From MED-G20 sp038108155 (GTDB lineage: Bacteria > Bacteroidota > Bacteroidia > Flavobacteriales_D > Parvicellaceae), in NCBI GenBank assembly GCA_038108155.1, contig JAYNHP010000001.1, positions 1 through 64,000 on the forward strand: a DNA stretch of 64,000 nucleotides, written 5' to 3'. This document shows, one piece after another, positions 26,360 through 34,929 of this stretch; position 1 is the stretch's first letter, and the number at the start of each line of letters is the position of its first letter. Under the pieces are notes generated by a model that was not told the origin of the DNA, ran no database searches, and worked only from the letters and a program-made list of their open reading frames with translations. The position numbers were made by a program, and so were the translations under genes.

Positions 26360-26737
26360 ATGCCAACGATACAGCAGTTAGTAAGAAAGGGTAGACAAAC
26401 TAAAATAAAAGTTAGTAAATCTATTGCATTAAATTCTTGTCCACAGAGGAGAGGTGTTTGTGTTAGAGTGTATACAACCACACCTAAAAAGCCAAATTCT
26501 GCAATGAGAAAAGTTGCTAGAGTTAGACTTACCAATGGAAAAGAGGTTAATGCCTATATCGGTGGTGAAGGACATAATTTGCAAGAACACAGTATTGTTT
26601 TAGTTAGAGGCGGAAGAGTAAAGGATTTACCAGGGGTTAGATACCACATTGTTAGAGGAGCTTTGGATACAGCAGGCGTAGAGGGTAGGTCTCAAAGAAG
26701 ATCAAAGTATGGCACCAAAAAAGCTAAAAAGAAATAA
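26360..26737 (+). CDS. rpsL: 30S ribosomal protein S12
   Basis: 125 residues. S12 sits at the decoding centre. The conserved loop YTTTPKKPNSA carries the lysine at position 43 whose mutation gives streptomycin resistance, and the second loop RGGRVKDLPGVRYH is also the sensitive form. It is the first gene of the long translation cluster that runs without interruption to 43928 and follows the promoter at 26301-26330. Confidence 0.98.
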   Translation: MPTIQQLVRKGRQTKIKVSKSIALNSCPQRRGVCVRVYTTTPKKPNSAMRKVARVRLTNGKEVNAYIGGEGHNLQEHSIVLVRGGRVKDLPGVRYHIVRGALDTAGVEGRSQRRSKYGTKKAKKK

Positions 26738-26745
26738 CTTATTAG

Positions 26746-27213
26746 ATGAGAAGAAGAACAGCAAAAAAGCACATAATATTACCAGACCCTAAATTTAAAG
26801 ATGTAGAGGTTACAAAATTTGTTAATAGTCTCATGGTGGATGGCAAAAAAAATATTGCTTTCAATATCTTTTATGATTCTATAGATATAATCTCTGAAAA
26901 GACATCAGAAGATGGCCTAGAGATTTGGAAAAAAGCAGTAGCAAACATTACACCTTCGGTTGAAGTTAAAAGTCGTAGAGTTGGGGGAGCTACATTTCAA
27001 ATTCCAACGCCTGTTAGAGATAGTAGAAAAAGATCATTAGCTATAAAATGGTTAATAGGTTATTCACAGAAAAGAAATGAAAAGACAATGAGTGAAAAAT
27101 TAGCAGGAGAAATTATGGCGGCATCCAAAGAAGAAGGAGCTGCGTTTAAGAAAAAAGAAGACGTTCACAGAATGGCAGAAGCCAATAAAGCATTTTCACA
27201 CTTCAGGTTTTAA
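26746..27213 (+). CDS. rpsG: 30S ribosomal protein S7
   Basis: 155 residues. S7 nucleates assembly of the 30S head and contacts the E-site tRNA. The N-terminal MRRRTAKKHIILPDPKF, the VEVKSRRVGGATFQIPTPV stretch and the C-terminal HRMAEANKAFSHFRF are the family's conserved regions. It lies eight bases after rpsL and five before fusA, the usual str-operon order. Confidence 0.98.
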   Translation: MRRRTAKKHIILPDPKFKDVEVTKFVNSLMVDGKKNIAFNIFYDSIDIISEKTSEDGLEIWKKAVANITPSVEVKSRRVGGATFQIPTPVRDSRKRSLAIKWLIGYSQKRNEKTMSEKLAGEIMAASKEEGAAFKKKEDVHRMAEANKAFSHFRF

Positions 27214-27218
27214 TAGAC

Positions 27219-29198
27219 ATGGCAAGAGATTTAAAATTTACAAGAAATATAGGAATTGCAGCTCACATAGATGCTGGCAAGACTACTACTACCGAAAGAA
27301 TTCTATACTATGGTGGGGTAAGCCATAAAATTGGAGAAGTACACGATGGTGCTGCTACAATGGACTGGATGGAGCAAGAGCAAGAAAGAGGTATAACAAT
27401 TACTTCTGCTGCAACAACACTTAATTGGAATTATAGAGATCAAGAATACCATGTAAATATTATTGATACNNNNNNNNNNNNNNNNNNNNNNNNNNNNNNN
27501 NNNNNNNNNNNNNNNNNNNNNNNNNNNNNNNNNNNNNNNNNNNNNNNNNNNNNNNNNNNNNNNNNNNNNAGTCATGCTTTACCACTACAAATAAATATTG
27601 GATCTGAAGACAATTTTAAAGGAGTAGTTGATTTAATTAATTTCAAAGGAATAGTTTGGAATGAAGATGACATGGGAATGACCTTCAAAGAAATTGAAAT
27701 TCCTGCAGACATTATTGATGAAGCAAGAGCTCTTAGAGGAGAATTATTGGAAGCAGTTGCTGAATTTGACGATAATTTATTAGAAAAATACTTTGAAGAC
27801 GAAAATTCTTTAACAGAAAGAGAAATTTTGGATGCTTTAAGAGAAGCTACTATTGCAGGCAAAGTTGTCCCTATGATGTGTGGATCTGCTTTTAAAAATA
27901 AAGGTGTTCAGACTATGTTAGACATGGTAATGGAGATTCTTCCTTCTCCTTTAGATATTGAAGCTATAACTGGTACAGATCCAGATAGTGGAGAAGAAAC
28001 TTCTAGAAAGCCATCTGTAAATGAACCTTTTAGCTCTCTAGCTTTCAAAATAGCAACTGATCCTTTTGTTGGTAGATTGTGCTTTACAAGAGCATATTCT
28101 GGAAAATTAACGTCTGGTTCCTATGTTTACAACACAAGAACTAACAAAAAAGAAAGAATTTCTAGAATATTCCAAATGCACGCTAATAAGCAAAATCAAA
28201 TACCATCCCTAGATGCTGGAGATATTGGCGCACTAGTTGGTTTTAAAGATATTAAAACAGGAGATACATTATGTGATGAAAAGAAGCATATTGTTTTAGA
28301 ATCAATGGACTTCCCAGATCCAGTAATTGGTTTAGCAATAGAACCTAAAACACAAGCTGATGTTGACAAGTTAGGACTCGCCTTATCTAAGTTGTCCGAA
28401 GAAGATCCAACTTTTCAAGTAAAGACAGATGAAGACTCTGGACAAACTATCATTTCTGGTATGGGAGAGTTGCACTTAGATATTATTATTGATAGGCTTA
28501 AAAGAGAATTTAAAGTTGAATGTAATCAAGGGGCACCTCAAGTAGCATATAAAGAAGCTATAAGTTCAGGTACTGATCATAGAGAGGTTTACAAGAAACA
28601 ATCTGGTGGAAGAGGAAAATTTGCAGATATCGTGTTTTCTATAGAACCAGGTGACGCTGAGAATCCAGGACTGATTTTTGAAAATAAAATTAAAGGTGGA
28701 AATATTCCCAAGGAGTATATTCCTTCTGTAGAAAAAGGATTTAAAGATTCTATGAATAATGGTGTTTTGGCAGGTTATCCTGTAGATAATATGAAAGTTA
28801 CATTAACTGATGGATCTTTTCATGCGGTTGATTCGGATGCTCTTTCATTTGAACTTTGTGCTAAAATGGCTTACAGAGCTTCTCTTCCAAAATGTAATCC
28901 GGTAATTTTAGAACCAATGATGAAAATTGAGGTAGTAACACCTGAAGCTAATATGGGAGATGTTGTTGGAGATTTAAATAGAAGAAGAGGTCTCATTGAA
29001 GGCATGGATGATAGAGCAGGATCTAAAGTTGTTAAAGCAAAGGTTCCACTTTCTGAAATGTTTGGATATGTTACTCAGTTGAGAACTATAACATCTGGTA
29101 GAGCCACATCAAGTATGGAGTTTTCACATTATGCAGATGCACCAAAAAATATTTCAGAGGACGTTATTGCTAAATCTAAAGGTGAAGTAACAGCTTAA
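27219..29198 (+). CDS. fusA: elongation factor G, interrupted by an assembly gap
   Basis: GTPase that drives translocation. The P-loop AHIDAGKTTTTERIL and the switch region with RGITITSAATT lie before the gap, which begins right after IIDT of the G3 motif. The sequence resumes at SHALPLQINIG. Domains II to V follow intact (for example GMGELHLDIIIDRLKREF and GRATSSMEFSHYA). By comparison with ordinary EF-G about 75 residues are missing, including the NKMD motif, yet the gap is given as 100 N (33 codons). The real gene is therefore about 700 residues and roughly 130 bases longer than drawn. No tuf gene follows. Confidence 0.95.
   Translation: MARDLKFTRNIGIAAHIDAGKTTTTERILYYGGVSHKIGEVHDGAATMDWMEQEQERGITITSAATTLNWNYRDQEYHVNIIDXXXXXXXXXXXXXXXXXXXXXXXXXXXXXXXXXXSHALPLQINIGSEDNFKGVVDLINFKGIVWNEDDMGMTFKEIEIPADIIDEARALRGELLEAVAEFDDNLLEKYFEDENSLTEREILDALREATIAGKVVPMMCGSAFKNKGVQTMLDMVMEILPSPLDIEAITGTDPDSGEETSRKPSVNEPFSSLAFKIATDPFVGRLCFTRAYSGKLTSGSYVYNTRTNKKERISRIFQMHANKQNQIPSLDAGDIGALVGFKDIKTGDTLCDEKKHIVLESMDFPDPVIGLAIEPKTQADVDKLGLALSKLSEEDPTFQVKTDEDSGQTIISGMGELHLDIIIDRLKREFKVECNQGAPQVAYKEAISSGTDHREVYKKQSGGRGKFADIVFSIEPGDAENPGLIFENKIKGGNIPKEYIPSVEKGFKDSMNNGVLAGYPVDNMKVTLTDGSFHAVDSDALSFELCAKMAYRASLPKCNPVILEPMMKIEVVTPEANMGDVVGDLNRRRGLIEGMDDRAGSKVVKAKVPLSEMFGYVTQLRTITSGRATSSMEFSHYADAPKNISEDVIAKSKGEVTA
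27470..27569. other. assembly gap (100 N) inside fusA
   Basis: A run of exactly 100 N, a conventional size for gaps of unknown length. The EF-G family alignment from memory needs about 225-230 bases here, so all downstream coordinates in the true genome would be shifted by about 130 bases. Confidence 0.95.
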
Positions 29199-29209
29199 CA
29201 AAAATCATT

Positions 29210-29515
29210 ATGAGTCAAAAAATAAGAATAAAATTAAAATCATACGATCACAATCTTGTAGATAAATCTGCAGAGAAAATTGTTAAGACAGTTAAGACAA
29301 CTGGAGCAATTGTTAGTGGACCAATTCCACTTCCAACCCATAAAAGAATTTACACAGTTTTGAGATCTCCTCACGTAAATAAAAAATCGAGAGAGCAATT
29401 TCAATTATGTGCTTACAAAAGATTAATGGATATCTATAGTTCTTCTTCGAAAACTATAGATGCACTAATGAAATTAGAACTTCCTAGTGGAGTTGATGTA
29501 GAAATTAAAGTATAA
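29210..29515 (+). CDS. rpsJ: 30S ribosomal protein S10
   Basis: 101 residues. S10 is part of the 30S head and, as NusE, binds NusB and NusG in transcription antitermination. The motifs KIRIKLKSYDHNLVDKSA and GPIPLPTHKRIYTVLRSPH are those of the family. It directly follows fusA, so the str and S10 operons are fused in this genome without tuf between them. Confidence 0.98.
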   Translation: MSQKIRIKLKSYDHNLVDKSAEKIVKTVKTTGAIVSGPIPLPTHKRIYTVLRSPHVNKKSREQFQLCAYKRLMDIYSSSSKTIDALMKLELPSGVDVEIKV

Positions 29516-29529
29516 ATATAAATATCAAG

Positions 29530-30144
29530 ATGGCTGGTATCATAGGAAAAAAAATAGGGATGACTAGCGTTTACAGTGCCGAGGGTAAAAACTTACCATG
29601 CACAATTATTGAGGCAGGACCATGTGTCGTTACTCAAATAAAAACGCAAGAAAAGGATGGATATGAATCTGTTCAATTAGGTTTTGAAGATAAAAAAGAG
29701 AAGAATACTCCTAAGGCTATGCTTGGTCACTTTAGCAAAGCAAAAACTACTCCCAAAAGAAAAATAGTTGAGTTCAAAGGTTTAAAAGAAGTAAATCTTG
29801 GAGATTCTGTTACTGTCGACCAATTTCAGGAAGGTGAATTTGTAGATGTGGTTGGAACTTCGAAAGGTAAAGGTTTTCAGGGAGTTGTTAAAAGACATAA
29901 TTTCGGTGGAGTTGGACAATCAACTCATGGCCAGCACAACAGAATGAGAGCTCCTGGTTCTATTGGTGCCGCTTCTTATCCTGCCAGAGTTTTTAAGGGC
30001 ATGAAAATGGGTGGACGAATGGGAGGAGATAGAGTGAAATCTATTAACCTAGAAGTCTTGAGGATAGTTCCAGAAAAGAATTTATTAATTGTAAAAGGAT
30101 CAGTTCCCGGTTCTAAAGGATCTTATTTAATAGTTGAGAAATAA
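29530..30144 (+). CDS. rplC: 50S ribosomal protein L3
   Basis: 204 residues. L3 is an early assembly protein that reaches to the peptidyl-transferase centre. The N-terminal GIIGKKIGMTSVY and the central extension loop region HGQHNRMRAPGSIGA with VFKGMKMGGRMGGDRV are typical. Its TAA overlaps the ATG of rplD by one base. Confidence 0.98.
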   Translation: MAGIIGKKIGMTSVYSAEGKNLPCTIIEAGPCVVTQIKTQEKDGYESVQLGFEDKKEKNTPKAMLGHFSKAKTTPKRKIVEFKGLKEVNLGDSVTVDQFQEGEFVDVVGTSKGKGFQGVVKRHNFGGVGQSTHGQHNRMRAPGSIGAASYPARVFKGMKMGGRMGGDRVKSINLEVLRIVPEKNLLIVKGSVPGSKGSYLIVEK

Positions 30145-30773
30145 TGGAGATTAAAGTTTTAAATAAAGAAGGTAAAGCGACTGCTAAAAAAGTTTCATTA
30201 ACCAAAGATATATTTGCTATTGAGCCTAATGACCATGCTATTTATTTGGATGTTAAGCAATACCTTGCAAACCAAAGACAAGGTACTCACCAATCTAGAG
30301 AAAGAGGAGATATTGCTGGAAGTACAAGAAAAATTAAAAAACAAAAAGGAACTGGTACTGCTAGAGCAGGGTCTATTAAAAATCCTCTATTTAGAGGTGG
30401 TGGTCGTGTCTTTGGTCCAAGACCAAAATCGTATAGTTTTAAACTAAATAAAAAATTGAAGGTTCTTGCGAGAAAGTCTGCACTTACTTATAAAGCTAAA
30501 GAAGATAGTATACTTGTTTTAGACGATTTAACTTTTAAAACACCAAAAACAAAAGATTTTGTTTCAGTTCTTAAAAACTTAAAAATAGATGGTGATAAAT
30601 CTCTTTTTGTTACAAGTGAGAAAGATCAAAACACTTTATTGTCTTCTAGAAATTTAAAAAATGCTAAAGTTATAACTGCTGATAAGCTTAATACTTACGA
30701 TATTCTTTATTCTCACAAGTTGATTATTTCAGAAAATGCATTTGTTCAAATTGAAAAACTATTTAAGGTATAA
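30144..30773 (+). CDS. rplD: 50S ribosomal protein L4
   Basis: 209 residues. L4 lines the exit tunnel with its long loop (here about residues 45-95, RQGTHQSRERGDIAGSTRK and KGTGTARAGSIKNPLFRGG). In E. coli L4 represses its own S10 operon; no such leader could be recognised here, since rplD lies deep inside the fused cluster. It overlaps rplC by one base. Confidence 0.98.
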   Translation: MEIKVLNKEGKATAKKVSLTKDIFAIEPNDHAIYLDVKQYLANQRQGTHQSRERGDIAGSTRKIKKQKGTGTARAGSIKNPLFRGGGRVFGPRPKSYSFKLNKKLKVLARKSALTYKAKEDSILVLDDLTFKTPKTKDFVSVLKNLKIDGDKSLFVTSEKDQNTLLSSRNLKNAKVITADKLNTYDILYSHKLIISENAFVQIEKLFKV

Positions 30774-30775
30774 TT

Positions 30776-31072
30776 ATGGAAAATATTATTATAAAACCCA
30801 TATTAACAGAAAAAATGGCCGACTTAGGTGAGAAGCTTAATCGTTATGGTTTCGAAGTCAAAACAGACGCTAATAAAATCCAGATTAAAAAAGCTGTTGA
30901 AAGCGCTTATGGTGTAAGTGTAAAAGCAGTTAACACTATGAAGCAGGGTGGTGGTAAAAGAAAAATGAAATATACAAACCAAGGAGTTTCTTTTCAGAGA
31001 ACAAGATTGTTTAAAAAAGCTATTGTTACTCTTCATGAGGGAGATACCATTGATTTATATGAAAATATTTAA
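30776..31072 (+). CDS. rplW: 50S ribosomal protein L23
   Basis: 98 residues. L23 lies at the tunnel exit and is the docking site for trigger factor and SRP. The start IIKPILTEKMADL and the segment RYGFEVKTDANKIQIKKAVE are family hallmarks. It starts two bases after rplD. Confidence 0.97.
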   Translation: MENIIIKPILTEKMADLGEKLNRYGFEVKTDANKIQIKKAVESAYGVSVKAVNTMKQGGGKRKMKYTNQGVSFQRTRLFKKAIVTLHEGDTIDLYENI

Positions 31073-31091
31073 AGATTAGAAAAGAACTAAA

Positions 31092-31916
31092 ATGAGCTTG
31101 AAAAAATTTAAACCGACTTCACCAGGACAAAGACACAAAGTTGTCAGTGATTACAGTGAAGTAACAGCTAGTAAGCCAGAAAAGGCTTTAACTAAAGGTT
31201 CTAGCAAAAGTGGTGGAAGAAATAACTCTGGTAAAATGACCATGAGATATATTGGTGGTGGCCACAAAAGAAAATACAGAATTATAGATTTTAAAAGAAA
31301 TAAATACGATATTCCTGCAAAAGTTCATTCCATAGAATACGATCCAAATCGTTCTGCAAGAATTGCATTATTATTTTATGCAGATGGTGAGAAAAGATAT
31401 ATCCTAGCTCCAGATGGATTAAAAGTTGGGCAAACGGTTTTGTCAGGTTCTAAAGCATCTCCAGAATTGGGCAATGCTTTGTTTCTTAAAGATATTCCAT
31501 TAGGTACAATTATCCATAATATTGAAATGACACCCGGTAAAGGTGGAGCTATTGCTAGAAGTGCAGGTTCTTTTGCTCAGTTAAATGCTAGAGATGGAAA
31601 ATATGCAATTGTTAAGTTGCCCTCTGGTGAAATAAGAATGGTTTTAATTACATGCATTGCTACAATTGGTTCAGTATCAAATTCTGAAAATAGTCTCCAA
31701 GTTTCTGGTAAAGCAGGAAGAAAAAGATGGTTAGGAAGACGTCCGAGAGTTAGAGGTGTAGTAATGAATCCTGTTGATCATCCAATGGGTGGTGGAGAAG
31801 GAAAATCATCTGGAGGTCATCCAAGATCAAGAAAAGGTCTTCCAGCGAAAGGATACAAAACAAGAAGTAAAACTAAATCTTCTAATAGATTTATCATTGA
31901 TAGAAAAAAGAAATAA
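31092..31916 (+). CDS. rplB: 50S ribosomal protein L2
   Basis: 274 residues, normal length. L2 is needed for subunit association and peptidyl-transferase activity. The C-terminal part has the strictly conserved VMNPVDHPMGGGEGK with the key histidine, and the N-terminal part the basic KSGGRNNSGKMTMRYIGGG. It lies 19 bases after rplW. Confidence 0.98.
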   Translation: MSLKKFKPTSPGQRHKVVSDYSEVTASKPEKALTKGSSKSGGRNNSGKMTMRYIGGGHKRKYRIIDFKRNKYDIPAKVHSIEYDPNRSARIALLFYADGEKRYILAPDGLKVGQTVLSGSKASPELGNALFLKDIPLGTIIHNIEMTPGKGGAIARSAGSFAQLNARDGKYAIVKLPSGEIRMVLITCIATIGSVSNSENSLQVSGKAGRKRWLGRRPRVRGVVMNPVDHPMGGGEGKSSGGHPRSRKGLPAKGYKTRSKTKSSNRFIIDRKKK

Positions 31917-31919
31917 ATA

Positions 31920-32186
31920 ATGTCTAGATCATTAAAAAAACCGCCATTTGTTCATTATAAATTAATGAAAAGAGTTGAAGAAGCAAAAGAGTCTTCTAAA
32001 AAAACTGTTATCAAAACATGGTCGAGAGCTTCAACAATTACTCCAGATTTTGTCAACCTTACTATTGCAGTTTATAATGGAATGAAATTTATCCCAGTAT
32101 TTGTAACAGAAAATATGGTTGGTCACAAATTAGGAGAATTTGCTCCAACAAGAAACTTTAGAGGTCATGGAGGGAAGAAAAAATAA
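31920..32186 (+). CDS. rpsS: 30S ribosomal protein S19
   Basis: 88 residues. S19 belongs to the 30S head next to S13. The motifs MSRSLKKPPFVHYKL and HKLGEFAPTRNFRGHGG are unmistakable. It starts three bases after rplB. Confidence 0.98.
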   Translation: MSRSLKKPPFVHYKLMKRVEEAKESSKKTVIKTWSRASTITPDFVNLTIAVYNGMKFIPVFVTENMVGHKLGEFAPTRNFRGHGGKKK

Positions 32187-32208
32187 TTAAAGTTCTAAAA
32201 ACTTAGAT

Positions 32209-32601
32209 ATGGGTGCAAGAAAAAGAAATAGTTCAGAAAAAATAAAGGAGTCTAGAAAAACACAAGCTTTGGCCAAGCTAAACAGTTGTCCTACATCTCC
32301 AAGAAAAATGAGATTAGTTGCTGATTTAGTTCGTGGTGAAGATGTATATAAGGCTTTAAACATTCTAAAATTTAGCCCAAAACACGCTTCAAGAAATTTA
32401 GAAAAGCTTCTTTTGTCGGCAATAAATAACTGGGAACAAAAGAACGATGGAGAAGATGCAACATCTGCAAATTTGATTGTTAAAAGTATCAATGTAGATA
32501 GTGCTAGAATGTTAAAAAGAATTCAAGCTGCACCTCAGGGAAGAGCACATAGGATTAGAAAGAGATCTAATCATGTTACATTAATAATTGATAAAGCTTA
32601 A
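32209..32601 (+). CDS. rplV: 50S ribosomal protein L22
   Basis: 130 residues. L22 spans the large subunit and lines the exit tunnel; its beta-hairpin loop (about residues 90-115, with AARMLKRI-like SARMLKRIQAAPQGRA) is the site of macrolide-resistance changes in other bacteria. The C-terminal RIRKRSNHVTLIID is typical. Confidence 0.97.
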   Translation: MGARKRNSSEKIKESRKTQALAKLNSCPTSPRKMRLVADLVRGEDVYKALNILKFSPKHASRNLEKLLLSAINNWEQKNDGEDATSANLIVKSINVDSARMLKRIQAAPQGRAHRIRKRSNHVTLIIDKA

Positions 32602-32610
32602 ATATAAAGC

Positions 32611-33303
32611 ATGGGACAAAAAACAAACCCTATAGGTAATAGATTAGGTTTCATTAAAGGTTGGGATTCCAACTGGTATGGAGGAAAAGATTATTCTGCT
32701 AAATTGGTAGAAGATGAGAAAATTAGAAAGTACTTAAATGTAAGACTGCAGAAAGCCAGTATTTCAAAAATTATCATTGAGCGTACTTTAAAATTAATCA
32801 CGATTACTGTAAATACAGCTAGGCCTGGAGTGATTATTGGAAAAGCAGGATCTGAAGTTGATAAACTTAAGGAAGAATTAAAAAAACTAACTTCAAAAGA
32901 GGTACAGATTAATATTTTTGAAATAAAGAGACCCGAACTAGACGCAAAATTAGTAGCAGACAGTATAGCTAGACAAATTGAGGCAAGAATCTCATTTAGA
33001 AGAGCTATAAAAATGTCTATTGCTTCTACTATGAGAATGGGTGCTGAAGGTATTAAAGTTAAAATTTCTGGAAGGTTAAATGGTGCAGAAATGGCAAGAA
33101 GTGAAATGTATAAGGATGGAAGAATTCCTCTTCACACACTTAGAGCTGATGTAGATTATGCTCTTTCTGAAGCTTTAACAACTTACGGTTTAATTGGTAT
33201 AAAGGTTTGGATTTGTAAGGGTGAAGTTTACGGTAAAAGAGATTTATCTCCCAATTTTGGTACGACTAGTAGAAAATCAAACAACGATAAAAGAAAAAGA
33301 TAA
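32611..33303 (+). CDS. rpsC: 30S ribosomal protein S3
   Basis: 230 residues. S3 forms part of the mRNA entry channel. The N-terminal KH domain carries RPGVIIGKAGSEVDKLK, and the C-terminal domain GRLNGAEMARSE and RIPLHTLRADVDYALSEA. A short basic tail rich in Lys, Asn and Arg closes the protein. Ten bases separate it from rplV and from rplP. Confidence 0.98.
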   Translation: MGQKTNPIGNRLGFIKGWDSNWYGGKDYSAKLVEDEKIRKYLNVRLQKASISKIIIERTLKLITITVNTARPGVIIGKAGSEVDKLKEELKKLTSKEVQINIFEIKRPELDAKLVADSIARQIEARISFRRAIKMSIASTMRMGAEGIKVKISGRLNGAEMARSEMYKDGRIPLHTLRADVDYALSEALTTYGLIGIKVWICKGEVYGKRDLSPNFGTTSRKSNNDKRKR

Positions 33304-33313
33304 TTAGAATATT

Positions 33314-33733
33314 ATGTTACAACCTAAGAAGACGAAACATAGAAAGCAACAAAAGGGTAAAATCAAGGGCAACGCTCAAAGAGGACACCAAATTGCTTTT
33401 GGATCATTTGGGATAAAATCTTTAGAAGAAGGTTTTCTTACATCTAGACAAATTGAAGCTGCTCGTATTGCTGTAACAAGGTATATGAAAAGAGAAGGCC
33501 AGGTTTGGATAAGAATTTTTCCAGATAAACCTATTACTAATAAACCTGCAGAGGTAAGAATGGGTAAGGGAAAAGGAGCTCTAGACCATTGGGTAGCTGT
33601 TATAAGACCCGGTAGAGTATTATTTGAGACTGATGGAGTATCTTTTGAAGTTGCAAAAGAAGCTTTAAGACTAGCTTCACAGAAGCTGCCGTTAAAGACA
33701 AAATTTGTTGTACGAAACGATTACGAAATTTAA
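33314..33733 (+). CDS. rplP: 50S ribosomal protein L16
   Basis: 139 residues. L16 helps to position the A-site tRNA. The motifs PKKTKHRKQQKGKIKG, TSRQIEAARIAVTRYMKR, FPDKPITNKPAEVRMGKGKG and the C-terminal SQKLPLKTKFV identify it. Confidence 0.98.
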   Translation: MLQPKKTKHRKQQKGKIKGNAQRGHQIAFGSFGIKSLEEGFLTSRQIEAARIAVTRYMKREGQVWIRIFPDKPITNKPAEVRMGKGKGALDHWVAVIRPGRVLFETDGVSFEVAKEALRLASQKLPLKTKFVVRNDYEI

Positions 33734-33744
33734 AAGTATTTAAG

Positions 33745-33960
33745 GTGAAAAGTAAAGAATTTAACATAAAATTAAACGGTTTATCTATTGAGGAGCTTAA
33801 CGAAATGCTAACTAATACACAAGGGGAGTTAAATAAGCTAAAGATGAATCATAAAACTGCAGAATTAGAAAATCCTCTTCAAATAAGAACTGTAAGAAAA
33901 AATGTATCTAGAATTCATACAGAAATTAAAAAAAGAGAATTACAACAAAGTACCAACTAA
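33745..33960 (+). CDS. rpmC: 50S ribosomal protein L29
   Basis: 71 residues, two helices in a coiled-coil hairpin. The start is a GTG at 33745, the only non-ATG start in the ribosomal cluster. The conserved segment ELENPLQIRTVRKNVSRIHTE is clear. It lies between rplP and rpsQ as in all S10 operons. Confidence 0.96.
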   Translation: MKSKEFNIKLNGLSIEELNEMLTNTQGELNKLKMNHKTAELENPLQIRTVRKNVSRIHTEIKKRELQQSTN

Positions 33961-33965
33961 TTGAT

Positions 33966-34217
33966 ATGAGAAATTTAAGAAAAGAAAGAGTAGGTTTAGT
34001 AACAAGTTCAAAAATGGACAAGTCTATTGTTGTTATGGTTGAACGAAGAGAAAAACATCCTAAGTATGGAAAGTTTGTTAAAAAAAGTTCCTCATTTGTA
34101 GCTCATGATGAAAAAAATGAATGCAACGAGGGAGATACTGTCAAAATAATGGAAACCAGACCATTAAGTAAGAGAAAGAATTGGAGATTAATAGAAATAC
34201 TTGAAAAAGCAAAATAA
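33966..34217 (+). CDS. rpsQ: 30S ribosomal protein S17
   Basis: 83 residues, OB-fold primary 16S rRNA binding protein. The motifs RKERVGLVTSSKMDKSIVV and HPKYGKFVKKSSSFVAHDE, and the ETRPLSKRKNWRL end are typical. It begins five bases after rpmC. Confidence 0.98.
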   Translation: MRNLRKERVGLVTSSKMDKSIVVMVERREKHPKYGKFVKKSSSFVAHDEKNECNEGDTVKIMETRPLSKRKNWRLIEILEKAK

Positions 34218-34223
34218 TTAAAA

Positions 34224-34592
34224 ATGGTACAACAAGAAAGTAGATTATTGGTTGCTGATAACAGTGGAGCTAAAGAGGTTTTGGTAATAAGAGTACTTGG
34301 GGGAACGAAAAAAAGATATGCTTCAATTGGAGATCAAGTAGTAATTACTGTTAAAGATGCTACTCCTGCGGGAAATGTCAAAAAAGGCCAAGTCTCTAAA
34401 GCAGTAGTTGTTAGAACAAAAAAAGAAGTTAGAAGAAATGATGGGTCTTATATCAGGTTTGACAACAATGCAGTTGTTTTGTTGAATGATACTGGGGAAA
34501 TGAGAGGAACAAGGATTTTTGGCCCAGTAGCTAGAGAATTAAGAGAAAAACAATTTATGAAAATAGTGTCTTTGGCACCTGAAGTATTGTAA
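34224..34592 (+). CDS. rplN: 50S ribosomal protein L14
   Basis: 122 residues, the invariant length of the family. L14 forms an inter-subunit bridge. MVQQESRLLVADNSGAKEV and TRIFGPVARELREKQFMKI are signature segments. Confidence 0.98.
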   Translation: MVQQESRLLVADNSGAKEVLVIRVLGGTKKRYASIGDQVVITVKDATPAGNVKKGQVSKAVVVRTKKEVRRNDGSYIRFDNNAVVLLNDTGEMRGTRIFGPVARELREKQFMKIVSLAPEVL

Positions 34593-34602
34593 TAAAATAG
34601 TA

Positions 34603-34929
34603 ATGCAAAAGAAATTTAAAATAAAAAAAGGGGATACAGTTAAGGTGATTGCTGGTGCTGCCCTTGGACAGCAGGGAGTTATCCTTGATGTAGATTACGT
34701 AAAACAAAGAGTTTTTATCGAGGGTCTAACAGTTGTTAATAAGAAACATGTAAAGCCCCAAACAGATAAAGCTAACCCTGACGGAGGAATTTTAGAAAAA
34801 GATAGAAGTATCCATATTTCAAATGTAATGTTTGTTCATAATGGAGAAACCACAAAGATTGGCAGAAAAAAAGATGAAAATAACAAACTCGTTAGGTTTG
34901 CAAGAAAAACAGGGGAGGTAATAGTATGA
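34603..34929 (+). CDS. rplX: 50S ribosomal protein L24
   Basis: 108 residues. L24 starts 50S assembly. The KOW motif KKGDTVKVIAGAALGQQG is near the N-terminus, followed by NKKHVKPQTDKANPDGG. Its stop overlaps the rplE start by four bases (ATGA). Confidence 0.98.
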   Translation: MQKKFKIKKGDTVKVIAGAALGQQGVILDVDYVKQRVFIEGLTVVNKKHVKPQTDKANPDGGILEKDRSIHISNVMFVHNGETTKIGRKKDENNKLVRFARKTGEVIV

